From: CAZIFG01 sp964539135
GTDB lineage: Bacteria > Margulisbacteria > Marinamargulisbacteria > GCA-2716485 > CAZIFG01
NCBI GenBank assembly: GCA_964539135.1
Contig: CAZIFG010000004.1
Span: 1-64,000 of the forward strand
Length of the DNA: 64,000 nt
Reading direction: 5' to 3'
Under the pieces are notes generated by a model. It had not been told where the DNA came from. It worked only from the letters and a program-made list of their open reading frames with translations, and did no database searches. Each line of letters starts with the position of its first letter. Position 1 is the first letter of the stretch. Positions 8,508-17,010 of the stretch are shown here, piece after piece. The position numbers were made by a program, and so were the translations under genes.

Positions 8508-9857
8508 CTACCCCTGCAATTTTTGAATGTCATGTAAAAGTGCTTCTCCTGCTTCACGTGTCGGTTTTTCAATATAAATACGGGCAATGGGTTCTGTATT
8601 CGAGGGTCTAACGTGAACCCAACCATCCTCGAACATCACTTTTACGCCATCTTGGTGGTCTTGCGGATAAGCCTTATAAGCATCCGATAAGCGGACTAAA
8701 AGCGGGGCTAAGTCGTCCCTGTTGGACAGGGTAAATTGATGTTTAATCATGGTATAAGCCGGATAGCTTGATACTGTTTCAGAAACAGACTGTTCACTTT
8801 CAGCCCTGTGTTTCAGTGCAATGACCATCCCCACAAGGCTGTCACGTCCCCATCCAATTTGAGGATAAATCACGCCGCCATTGCCTTCCCCACCCACAAG
8901 GGCCTGGTGGCGCTTAAGGCCCTCAGTGACATTCATTTCCCCGATTTTAGTTTGATGAAGCGTCGCGCCATGTCGAGTCGCGATATCTCGAATTACATTG
9001 GATGTGGAGAGATTCACAACCACCTGCTGATTTTTTTGCGGATGTGTTTTCAGAATATAATCGACGCAATAGCCTAAAGAGTAATCTTCACCAATAAAAC
9101 GACCCTTTTCATCGATAATGACCAAACGATCCGCATCCGCATCTTGAGCAAATCCAATGTCGTAGTTGCCAGATTTCATGCCAGAAATAAGGGCCTCGAG
9201 GTTTTTTTCTAAGGGCTCAGGATTATGCGCAAATTGACCGTGGGGTTCGGCGTGGAGCATCGTGTAGGAAACGCCCAGTCGATCCAACAAACGAGGATTT
9301 GCAACGGCCCCCGCCCCATGATTGGCATCGCAGAGCACCCGAAGGCCCGATTTTTGAATAGAGGTAATATCCAGTTTGGAAAAAATCAGATCCACATGTC
9401 TATCAATGGCCTTTAAATCGGACGCCACAGATCCCATCCCACGCCAATCCGATAAAGAGAGCGCCGGGTTACTATAAATGTCTGAAAAGCGTTGATACTC
9501 GGCATTCGATAAAAAAGAGCCCTGGGCATTCATGAGTTTAAGACCATTCCATTCAATCGGATTATGAGAGGCTGTAATCATGATGCCGCCAGTGGCCTTG
9601 TGAAACCCTATCGCTTGCTGAAGGGTTGGAGTGGTGACCTGTCCAATATCAATCACATCGATGCCCACAGCAAGAAGACCGGAAAGCGCTGCAGATTGAA
9701 TCATTTTAAATGAGGTGCGGGTATCGCCACCCACAACTACCGGGCCTTTACCACAAAAGTGACCGAAGGCCATGCCCACTTGAAGGGAAACAGAAGGGGA
9801 AAGGGAGTCGCCTACAATACCGCGAATGCCTGAAATGGACATGATTAAGGATGACAC
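8508..9857 (-). CDS. glmM: phosphoglucosamine mutase-like phosphohexomutase
   Basis: Alpha-D-phosphohexomutase that isomerises a sugar 6-phosphate to the 1-phosphate, most likely glucosamine for UDP-GlcNAc, peptidoglycan and LPS. 449 aa. Serine loop TASHNP (about 95-100), metal loop DADAD (239-243), sugar loop GGEGNGGV and phosphate loop RPSNTEP are complete. SHNPIEWNG and GGEGNGG resemble archaeal or Bacteroidetes-type GlmM/PMM rather than the E. coli form, so mannose or glucose substrates cannot be excluded. The start is GTG 9857, six bases after TGGAGG; a longer TTG-start frame to 9914 has no ribosome site. First gene of the unit with the racemase and pilD. Confidence 0.8.
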   Translation of the reverse strand: MSSLIMSISGIRGIVGDSLSPSVSLQVGMAFGHFCGKGPVVVGGDTRTSFKMIQSAALSGLLAVGIDVIDIGQVTTPTLQQAIGFHKATGGIMITASHNPIEWNGLKLMNAQGSFLSNAEYQRFSDIYSNPALSLSDWRGMGSVASDLKAIDRHVDLIFSKLDITSIQKSGLRVLCDANHGAGAVANPRLLDRLGVSYTMLHAEPHGQFAHNPEPLEKNLEALISGMKSGNYDIGFAQDADADRLVIIDEKGRFIGEDYSLGYCVDYILKTHPQKNQQVVVNLSTSNVIRDIATRHGATLHQTKIGEMNVTEGLKRHQALVGGEGNGGVIYPQIGWGRDSLVGMVIALKHRAESEQSVSETVSSYPAYTMIKHQFTLSNRDDLAPLLVRLSDAYKAYPQDHQDGVKVMFEDGWVHVRPSNTEPIARIYIEKPTREAGEALLHDIQKLQG

Positions 9858-9985
9858 AAAAAACCTCCACAATGAAACTAAGGGTATCCTACATGGAAAA
9901 GTAAAATCTGGCAATTTTAAGACTTGAAGAGAAGTGGGGGGTATTGAATAATGACAGAAGACTTTCTAAGTAAAAGGATATAACC

Positions 9986-10744
9986 ATGCGATTTATATTT
10001 CGTTTAATACACACAGTTGGATTTTGGGTTGTGATTTCAAGCTCATTTTTTATTCATAGTATCATCACGCCTTTTATTAATATGGCGTCCAAAAAAGCCA
10101 GTAGGGACGTGTATTTTGACATGTGCCTGCCCTTCATTCGATTCAATCAATGGACGAATCAAATGCCGCTAACGGTGATAGGCCGTGAGCATTTACCCGA
10201 GGGTAAGGGCTATATTTTATGTTCCAACCATCAAAGCTTAGCCGACATTCCCTTGTATATGAGAGCGGTTGGTAAACATATTGGGTTTTTCGCCAAAAAA
10301 GAGCTCTTAAGCGTGCCCATTTTAGGCTGGGATCTTAAAAAATTAGACAACGAAATTGTAGACAGAAAAAACCCAAAAGCAGCTTTAAAAGAGATGGAGG
10401 CCTCAGCCGACCGTGTTAAAAATGGAAAGCGCGTGCTTATTTTTCCCGAGGGGACACGAAGTTTAGATGGCCATATTTTACCCTTTAAAAAAGGGGCCTT
10501 TGTATTGGCAGCCAAATCTGGAGCGCCTGTAATTCCGGCTTATATCCACATGTCGGGATACTGTATTCATAAAACAAGATGGTATACCCAACCTGGGCCT
10601 GTTACCATTGTGATTGGAAAACCCATTTATCCACACAAAAATGAAAACAGTGCCGCAGAAGCAGAACGCTTAAAAGCAGAAACGCGAGAGGCGGTTGTGG
10701 CCTTGTCCAAACGCTTTGAGACAACCTTGTATAGCCCAAAATAA
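9986..10744 (+). CDS. plsC: 1-acyl-sn-glycerol-3-phosphate acyltransferase
   Basis: Acylates lysophosphatidic acid to phosphatidic acid at the inner membrane. 252 aa, normal length. An N-terminal hydrophobic anchor (8-32) precedes the catalytic NHQSLAD (81-87, the NHxxxxD motif) and the glycerol-phosphate motif FPEGTRS (153-159). The later IPAYI block also fits. AAAGGAT lies about eight bases before the ATG. It is a single gene, divergent from glmM; the 132 bp after it are AT-rich with no gene or clear terminator. Confidence 0.9.
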   Translation: MRFIFRLIHTVGFWVVISSSFFIHSIITPFINMASKKASRDVYFDMCLPFIRFNQWTNQMPLTVIGREHLPEGKGYILCSNHQSLADIPLYMRAVGKHIGFFAKKELLSVPILGWDLKKLDNEIVDRKNPKAALKEMEASADRVKNGKRVLIFPEGTRSLDGHILPFKKGAFVLAAKSGAPVIPAYIHMSGYCIHKTRWYTQPGPVTIVIGKPIYPHKNENSAAEAERLKAETREAVVALSKRFETTLYSPK

Positions 10745-10876
10745 AGAGAGTTACGCTTAAGAATCTATTAGAAATCGTAAGGCTAAATAATATACATCAT
10801 GCAAAAAAGTAAATAAAAAATTTAATTAATTAAAAATAAAAGAGTTTATATTTGGATAAGAAAGCGCTGCCGAAAC

Positions 10877-12769
10877 CTACAATTTGAGTAGATTTCGAAC
10901 CTTGGCCTTAATGCCATTACAGTCAAACCCTGCTTCTTTATTCAGTGTAGATTGCTGACCATGATCGACAAAGGTGTCGTCCAAAGCCAATTGATGCCAT
11001 GAGGATAAGGGTTTTGTGCTCTTTGGGACTTGGTGCAGAATATAATGAAAAACGCCGCCAATGCCATTGCCTTCTTCCAGAACCAAAACATGGGCATGGG
11101 ATTCAATCAGAGGCGCCAATGTTTTGATATCCAAGGGTTTGATAAAGCGAAGATTCACAACGGTGCAGTGAACAGAGGCTTCTGCCAACTCTTGTGCAGC
11201 TTGATAGGCCGGCCAAGCTAAAGTGCCTGCGGCCAGAATCAGAACCTCAGGCTTAGGTGTTGCTGGAGTGTACAAAATCTCCGAAGTCATATCCTGAAGG
11301 GGTGTTACATGTTGGCCATTTTCTTTAGGTACAGAGCCACGTGGGTAGCGAATGGAAATGGCTTTGTGTTGATCCACAGCCCAAGAAAGCATTCTATCCA
11401 GTTCCTCCCCATCCTTGGGGGCCAAAATCATGAGATTGGGAATAGGGAGCATATAACAATAATCCAAAACCCCATGATGGGTCGGGCCATCTTGGCCTAC
11501 CAATCCAGCTCTATCCAAGGCAAAAATCACAGGTAAGTTTTGAAGACAAACATCATGAACCATTTGGTCATACCCACGCTGTAAAAAAGTCGAGTAAATG
11601 GCGAGTACAGGCAAAATGCCGCCACGGGCAAGACCTGCACAAAAAGTAACTGCATGCTCTTCTGCAATGCCAACATCAAAAAATTGTTTAGGATGGTGAT
11701 TTTTAAACGGAGTTAGGCCACTGCCACCTTCCATGGCTGGCGTCACAACCACAATGTCTTTTCGAGTATCACAGATTCTCTCCATAGTTTTACCAAAGAC
11801 AGCGGTAAAGGTGGGCACTTTTGGCGCCGGTGGGGCTGAAGCGGGCTGAGTGGGCTTGGGGGAAACGCCATGATAGGTTTCGGGATCGGCCTCAGCGGCC
11901 TCATGACCTTTCCCTTTTTGGGTAATCACATGAATCATAATGGGTCCAGGATAGGCTTTGGCGTAAGAAAGTGTGGCCATTAAGGTGGGAATATCATGGC
12001 CATCGATGGGGCCAATATATTTGAATCCAAAATCTTCGAACATCACGCCCACTCGGGTATCTAAAACCACATCGCGAAGGTGATCCACACTGCGTTCCAT
12101 AATGCGTTTTAAATTTTCACCAAATTTAGGAATGCTTTCAATAACAGATCCAAAATTCTTTTTCATTTGGGTATATAAAGGAGATGTTCGAACTTTGGTA
12201 ATATAGTCGGCCATATTGCCCACTGGACGGGAAATGGACATGTCGTTGTCATTTAAGATGCAAATGAGATTGGATTTTAAAGTGGCCACATTATTCAAGG
12301 CTTCAAAGGTCATGCCACCTGAAAAGGAGGCATCTCCAATGACAGAAATCACATGGTAGTTTTCGTTTTGGATGTCCCGGGCATGGGCAAACCCAAGAGA
12401 TGCCGATAAGGCCGTGGAGGCATGGCCAGCGCCAAAGGCATCGTGGGGACTTTCTGAAATTTTAGAGAATCCAGAAAGACCGCCATCTTGGCGAATGGTA
12501 AACATTTGATCCAAGCGACCGGTAAGCATTTTATGGACATAAGTTTGATGTGAGGTATCCCACAAAAAACGATCTTGAGGGCTATTAAAAAGCGTATGCA
12601 TGACCAGCGTCAGCTCTACTACACCTAAATTAGAGGCCAAATGCCCCCCACAAGCATCTCCAATTTTAATGAGTTCATTGCGTATTTCCTGGGCCAAAGA
12701 TTCGAGGGCCTCTACAGATAAGGATTTAAGATCTTCAGGAAAATTAAGGGTATGTAATAAATGCGTCAT
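10877..12769 (-). CDS. dxs: 1-deoxy-D-xylulose-5-phosphate synthase
   Basis: First enzyme of the MEP isoprenoid pathway: thiamine-diphosphate-dependent condensation of pyruvate and glyceraldehyde 3-phosphate. 630 aa, full length. CGGHLASNLGVVELT near residue 40, the ThDP motif beginning GDASFSGGM and ending in NN (GDA where GDG is usual), LNDNDMSIS, EEHAVTFCAGLA and DRAGLVGQDGPTHHG are all family blocks. Last gene of a minus-strand group behind xseA-xseB-ispA. It may have its own promoter: TAGAAT (12779-12784) ends nine bases before ATG with no Shine-Dalgarno. Confidence 0.97.
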   Translation of the reverse strand: MTHLLHTLNFPEDLKSLSVEALESLAQEIRNELIKIGDACGGHLASNLGVVELTLVMHTLFNSPQDRFLWDTSHQTYVHKMLTGRLDQMFTIRQDGGLSGFSKISESPHDAFGAGHASTALSASLGFAHARDIQNENYHVISVIGDASFSGGMTFEALNNVATLKSNLICILNDNDMSISRPVGNMADYITKVRTSPLYTQMKKNFGSVIESIPKFGENLKRIMERSVDHLRDVVLDTRVGVMFEDFGFKYIGPIDGHDIPTLMATLSYAKAYPGPIMIHVITQKGKGHEAAEADPETYHGVSPKPTQPASAPPAPKVPTFTAVFGKTMERICDTRKDIVVVTPAMEGGSGLTPFKNHHPKQFFDVGIAEEHAVTFCAGLARGGILPVLAIYSTFLQRGYDQMVHDVCLQNLPVIFALDRAGLVGQDGPTHHGVLDYCYMLPIPNLMILAPKDGEELDRMLSWAVDQHKAISIRYPRGSVPKENGQHVTPLQDMTSEILYTPATPKPEVLILAAGTLAWPAYQAAQELAEASVHCTVVNLRFIKPLDIKTLAPLIESHAHVLVLEEGNGIGGVFHYILHQVPKSTKPLSSWHQLALDDTFVDHGQQSTLNKEAGFDCNGIKAKVRNLLKL

Positions 12770-12821
12770 AATAAAGATATTCTAACGTAATTTACGCATT
12801 AGAACCAGATAAAAAAACGCG

Positions 12822-13718
12822 TTACGACACGCGTGTTACCAAAAAGTCGGTAAAATCAAGCAGCACCGTGGCATCGATATCGGGAATACTGCGAAGGTGG
12901 GACTGAACAGAGGTATGAAGCGCTCTTGCTTTTTCTGTCGCACCGTCTAGACCGTAAAGCGACACATAGGTCACTTTGTTTTGTTCCTGATCTTTATTGG
13001 GGCTTTTCCCCAAACTATCTTGGGTGCCGGTGACATCCAAAATATCATCTACAATTTGAAAGAGAAGTCCCAGTTTCTGACTGATTGTCTTGCAGCTGGC
13101 CAAGGTGGGGGCGGAAACGCCAGACAGCAATACGGGGATCATAATAGCGCTTTCAATAATGGCGCCTGTTTTAAGTCTGTGCGTTAGAATTAAATGATCG
13201 GCGCCATGACGAAGCGGTGATCCTTTGATATCCAAAACTTGCCCGCCTATCATGCCATAAATGCCCGAAGCTGTTGCCAAATGACGAATAGCCAGGAGAG
13301 ACTCTTCAGCCGAAAAATGAGCTGGAAGGGCCGTGGCCAAGTGTTCAAAGGCAAGAGTATTGAGGAGATCGCCAGCCAAAATAGCCATATCTTCCCCAAA
13401 GGCCTTGTGACAAGTGGGAAGTCCCCGCCTAAAATCGTCGTTGTCCATGCTGGGAAGATCATCATGGATCAGGGAGTAGGTATGAATACATTCAATGGCA
13501 GTCGCGACAGGTAAAATGGGCCGAACGTCGGCATTAAAAAGGGCATAAAAAGAAAGTGTTAAGAGGGGGCGGACGCGTTTTCCTGGGGCCAGTAAACTGT
13601 GGCGAACGGCAGCTTCAAGTTCAGCCCTTTCATCAGAAAAGAAGTTAGATACCAGAGTATCTAAAGCATCATCAATAGCGGGGATATGGCGTTCGGAAAA
13701 GCGTGAAAAAAGACTCAT
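12822..13718 (-). CDS. ispA: polyprenyl (farnesyl/geranyl) diphosphate synthase
   Basis: Chain-elongating prenyltransferase joining isopentenyl diphosphate to allylic diphosphates. 298 aa. Both Asp-rich Mg-binding motifs are present: DDLPSMDND (86-94) and DDILD (224-228), plus GKRVRP and the KTG lysine. The two-residue insertion in the first motif is typical of the bacterial short-chain farnesyl/geranylgeranyl type. Start overlaps xseB by 4 nt (ATGA), the usual xseB-ispA coupling, with dxs downstream: the isoprenoid and exonuclease VII cluster seen in many bacteria. Confidence 0.93.
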   Translation of the reverse strand: MSLFSRFSERHIPAIDDALDTLVSNFFSDERAELEAAVRHSLLAPGKRVRPLLTLSFYALFNADVRPILPVATAIECIHTYSLIHDDLPSMDNDDFRRGLPTCHKAFGEDMAILAGDLLNTLAFEHLATALPAHFSAEESLLAIRHLATASGIYGMIGGQVLDIKGSPLRHGADHLILTHRLKTGAIIESAIMIPVLLSGVSAPTLASCKTISQKLGLLFQIVDDILDVTGTQDSLGKSPNKDQEQNKVTYVSLYGLDGATEKARALHTSVQSHLRSIPDIDATVLLDFTDFLVTRVS

Positions 13719-13930
13719 AGCGCGCCCTCGCTGAAGAGGTCTGCGTGAGTGTCTTTTACTTTTTGAATGGAAAGTTCTGCGCTTTTCATGGATTTCTTGA
13801 GGGTTTTAAACTGAGTCAGCGCCTCTTGGTATAAGGAAATGGCATAATCCAAAGACAGTTCTTCAGATTCAAGACGTGTTAAAAGGGTATCCAAATATGC
13901 AAATTGATCGGAAATGGGCTGTTTACTCAT
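13715..13930 (-). CDS. xseB: exodeoxyribonuclease VII small subunit
   Basis: 71-aa helical protein, normal XseB size. The core with RLESEELSLDYAISLYQEA matches the family consensus (LE.g.lsLeeSl.lYe.G), although the usual G/S residues vary. XseB binds several-fold to XseA and is needed for the exonuclease that degrades single-stranded DNA. It overlaps xseA by 4 nt upstream and ispA by 4 nt downstream, so stoichiometry is probably set by coupling. Confidence 0.9.
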   Translation of the reverse strand: MSKQPISDQFAYLDTLLTRLESEELSLDYAISLYQEALTQFKTLKKSMKSAELSIQKVKDTHADLFSEGAL

Positions 13931-15111
13931 ATACTCTCCTGAGGGGTAAAAATAGGGGCTTCTGCATGAGTCTGCGTGACAGTAGACAGAATGCGGCCAT
14001 CTTTAAGGCGTGTAATCAAGGCATCTCCTGGTTTAAGCGCGTTGATCGAATTCACAACAGGCATAGAGTCCGTTTGACAGATACTAAAGCCTCGCTCAAA
14101 TTGATGCAAGGGGTTTGCTAAAAGGAGGCGTTTTAAAAGGCGGTTAAAATGATCCTCATGTTCAGAAAAATGAGTCATCAAACTGGATTCTATATCCTGA
14201 AGTAAGTCATGAAAACGATGCCATTCCGAACTCAAATGACGGTCTAGCGTGTACCCATAGGCCTGAAGGCGTTGCTGCAGTTTATGAAATGTCATGCGAT
14301 AGGAAGCCGTGCAATCCATGGCCCCTGCCGTAGGCGTTGGCGATCTAAAATCAGACACAAAATCGGTTAGCGTATAATCAATATCATGTCCCACAGCCGA
14401 TAGCGTGGGGATAGGACATTTGGAAAGCGCACGAACCCAAGACTCGTCATTAAAACAGGATAAATCTTCACTAGAGCCACCGCCGCGGCAAATTAAAATA
14501 AGATCAAAAGAGGCTCCTGAATCGTGAGCCATTTCAGCGGAAGCCAAGGCAGCACGTAAGGAAGTCGGGGCATTGGCACCTTGTACAACTGCAGGAAAAA
14601 GCGTCACCTGAAGAAAAGGTGCTTCTTGTTTAAAAATTTTAATCACGTCCATCATAGCTGCAGAATTTTCAGCCGTAATCAGTGCAATATGGCGGGGGTA
14701 AAGGGGTAGAGGTCTTTTCCTATGGGCATCAAAAAGGCCTTCTTCTTGAAGTTTGAGCTTAAGCTGCTCCAAAGATTGAGCCTGAGCGCCACTGCCAATT
14801 TCCATCATATAAACAACCTGTAGGGAATAGGTTCCCCGTTTGTGAAAGGCTTTTAAGCCTCCTTTCACCACAACTTTAAGGCCATCCCGAGGTTTAAACT
14901 TCAGGCCTGAAAAATAAGAGGCATACATCACCGCATTCAGTTGGGATTTACCATCGGAAAGATTGAAGTAGAGTTGCTGTCCCAGATGATACTGCTTCAC
15001 ATTAGAAAGTTCGCCCACCACCCAAAGATCGGAAAGAAGGGGATCCGATTCAATAAAATCTTTGATTTTTTCATTAATTTGAGACGGGGTAAACGCACGT
15101 TCTTGATCCAT
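13927..15111 (-). CDS. xseA: exodeoxyribonuclease VII large subunit
   Basis: Catalytic subunit of exonuclease VII. 394 aa. An N-terminal OB fold (FTPSQINEKIKDFIES, then VVGELSNVKQYHLGQQLYF) precedes the nuclease domain with LITAENSAAMMDVI, ICRGGGSSEDLSCFN and AVGHDIDYTLTDFVSDFR-type blocks. This is slightly shorter than E. coli XseA (456 aa), mainly in the C-terminal coiled-coil region. The GGGS..DL and GH(D)xD blocks are conserved. Start context: extended -10 TGCTAGACT ends eight bases before the ATG and there is no Shine-Dalgarno, so a near-leaderless mRNA is likely. First gene of xseA-xseB-ispA. Confidence 0.93.
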   Translation of the reverse strand: MDQERAFTPSQINEKIKDFIESDPLLSDLWVVGELSNVKQYHLGQQLYFNLSDGKSQLNAVMYASYFSGLKFKPRDGLKVVVKGGLKAFHKRGTYSLQVVYMMEIGSGAQAQSLEQLKLKLQEEGLFDAHRKRPLPLYPRHIALITAENSAAMMDVIKIFKQEAPFLQVTLFPAVVQGANAPTSLRAALASAEMAHDSGASFDLILICRGGGSSEDLSCFNDESWVRALSKCPIPTLSAVGHDIDYTLTDFVSDFRSPTPTAGAMDCTASYRMTFHKLQQRLQAYGYTLDRHLSSEWHRFHDLLQDIESSLMTHFSEHEDHFNRLLKRLLLANPLHQFERGFSICQTDSMPVVNSINALKPGDALITRLKDGRILSTVTQTHAEAPIFTPQESI

Positions 15112-15247
15112 AAGTTAAAAGTCTAGCATAGAAAAAGACATAGGTGCTACTGGGGGTAGTACTTAATTTTAGGGTAGTGGGAGACTATAGTATAAATTAT
15201 AGAAGGATATGTAAAATTTTAATATAAAAAATAAGATAAGGAATGTA

Positions 15248-16570
15248 ATGTGTCATAAATTAAAACATACAGAAAATGGGAGTGCTATGCTTAAGATTGT
15301 ATCTGGTATTCGGATAGAGGCAGAGGTTAGAAGCGCCGCAGGAGCGGGTGCTGGTAGTAACGATATAGATATTCGATTAATAACAACTTGGAAAACTTTG
15401 GCAGCTAATATAGATAGATTCATTAAAGAAGGATCCAAAATCTTTGATAGTTTAAAGAAACAAATACTTAAAACGATATCCAGAGCGTGCGAAGCCCTAG
15501 GGCAATCTAGTAGCATTATCGATAAAAGCGTTTTAGATGCATTTTTAGAACATTTTGGATGCACCAAATCAGAGAATAAATTAGGCGCATTGCTTGAGGT
15601 GTAAGCGATTTCAGAGTTTGTGCATGCGATACTAACGCTGAAAACCGTATGAGATTTAACATACGAAGCAGTGGGGCAAGCGATAGATAAAATAGGAGCC
15701 TTTCAATGCGAAAAACCAGAAACAAACATAGGGGCAATTGGAAAACTATATAAGGTTTTGTGGAGGCCTTTCTTGCGAAAGATAGTCGAGGGTACAGTTT
15801 ATTAGAGTATACGGTAGTGGGTGGAAGCGTTCAGATTTTAAGGGCGTTAACTATTCCTGTAGAGGCGATTCAAGAAAGGATAAGGACCTACATTTCAGGG
15901 GATATTCCCAGTTTAGTGGGGTTAGCAGGGGAATCCGGAAGCAAAGCGATGTTAGAATATATCATCGCTCTGTTGCCTGAGGGCAGAGCTGCTCAAGCGC
16001 TAATACAGGCAGATGCCAGTGGGCATACGCCGATAATGCGTGCGGTGATGAGTGAAAATGCTGAGAGTATTGCCCTTTTGGTCAAAAAACTTCAAGCGGT
16101 GTTAGATACAGCAGCGTTAACAGCGCATATCAACCAAGCAAATGGGGACGGTCAAACGGCTTTAACGCTTGCAGCGTCATCAAATGCAAGAGAAGTAGGA
16201 GAAATGCTATTAAGGGCGGGTGCAAATCTTAATTATACAATTCCAAGCTCAGGATTGAACGTGTTACAGGTAGCGGAATTTGGAAATTACATAGAATTTA
16301 TGATAAGAAGCATTCGAGTATTGGATGAAATTTCGGGTAGCGAAAAAAAGGGGATCTCTACTTTAAAAAGTGTTTCTTTTTGGCGTGCTGAATTTAATAG
16401 GGGTGCTTTAAAAGAGCTGTTGCTGGGTTTAGAGCTTGGGTAAAGGAAAGCGATCCTGAGGGTGCTGGAGTGACCGTCGAGCTTTGGTTAGTCCAATGTC
16501 ATGAGGGGGATTTAAAAGAGCTGTTTCAGAGTTTAGATCCTGCGGAAAAGCTAAAGATCCTGGCTTATTA
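15248..16570 (+). pseudogene. decaying ankyrin-repeat gene, several frameshifts
   Basis: Three successive frames make one broken gene. Segment 15248-15604 codes 118 aa ending in a charged SENKLGALLEV stretch. In another frame about 15670-15800 codes GQAIDKIGAFQCEKPETNIG, resembling the end of the first segment. Segment 15760-16443 carries ankyrin repeats (DASGHTPIMRAVM, NGDGQTALTLAAS, LLRAGANLNY). After its stop, another frame (16446-16570) codes EGDLKELFQSLDPAEKL, a second copy of the RGALKELLLGLE block. Repeated units in shifted frames, no ribosome site for the ankyrin part and intact neighbours all point to pseudogene decay. Alternatively 15248-15604 is a separate small gene. Confidence 0.7.
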
Positions 16571-16620
16571 AGGACGGCAATGCCATCGCGCATGCATAAG
16601 ACGAGCCTTACAATTTTAAA

Positions 16621-16806
16621 TCAGGCACACCCACAATAATAGGCTTGACCAGGAGCTGTAATCGTCCCAATTTCAAGGGTTGCAGGCTTGGCGTCTGTTG
16701 CCGGACAAAAGATGCCTTTTGCAACAGAGCCATTGGGTTGTGGAACGCTTTGAATGCGGGATTGAAAACTGGAAGGGGGAACAAATTCGGGTATGGAGGT
16801 ATGCAT
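16621..16806 (-). CDS. 61-aa peptide with Cys-rich C-terminus
   Basis: Not recognised. The start is well defined: AGGAG five bases before ATG 16806. The peptide is 61 aa, with a Pro/Ser/Gln-rich N-terminal half, one inner Cys (GIFCPAT) and the unusual end APGQAYYCGCA. It has no signal peptide or membrane segment when read from this start; a longer frame to 16872 would add a hydrophobic N-terminus but lacks a ribosome site. A leader-like half plus a short Cys/Gly/Tyr core resembles ribosomally made modified peptide precursors, but no modifying enzyme is visible nearby. It could also be a small metal-binding or disulfide-bonded protein. Confidence 0.5.
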   Translation of the reverse strand: MHTSIPEFVPPSSFQSRIQSVPQPNGSVAKGIFCPATDAKPATLEIGTITAPGQAYYCGCA

Positions 16807-16974
16807 AAAATCTCCTATAGATACAATGAAATTGAGAGAAATAAGTATGAAATAAAAGGACAAAACATGCAAGTGAAATAAAAAAAGGTTTAGACCTTAA
16901 AAAAGTGGGGAATAAGATAACTGTCATTTCGAATAGGGGGGGGGCTCCCAAATCACATCAAGACCACGTTTTTC

Positions 16975-17004
16975 TTGACATAATCGAGCTAAATCTCGTA
17001 TGGT
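16975..17004 (+). promoter_or_regulatory. alaS promoter, predicted leaderless start
   Basis: TTGACA (16975-16980), 18-bp spacer, TATGGT (16999-17004), then only six bases to ATG 17011. Transcription would begin at or next to the start codon. There is no Shine-Dalgarno. Same geometry as prs, topA and purM. Confidence 0.65.
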
Positions 17005-17010
17005 TTCAGC

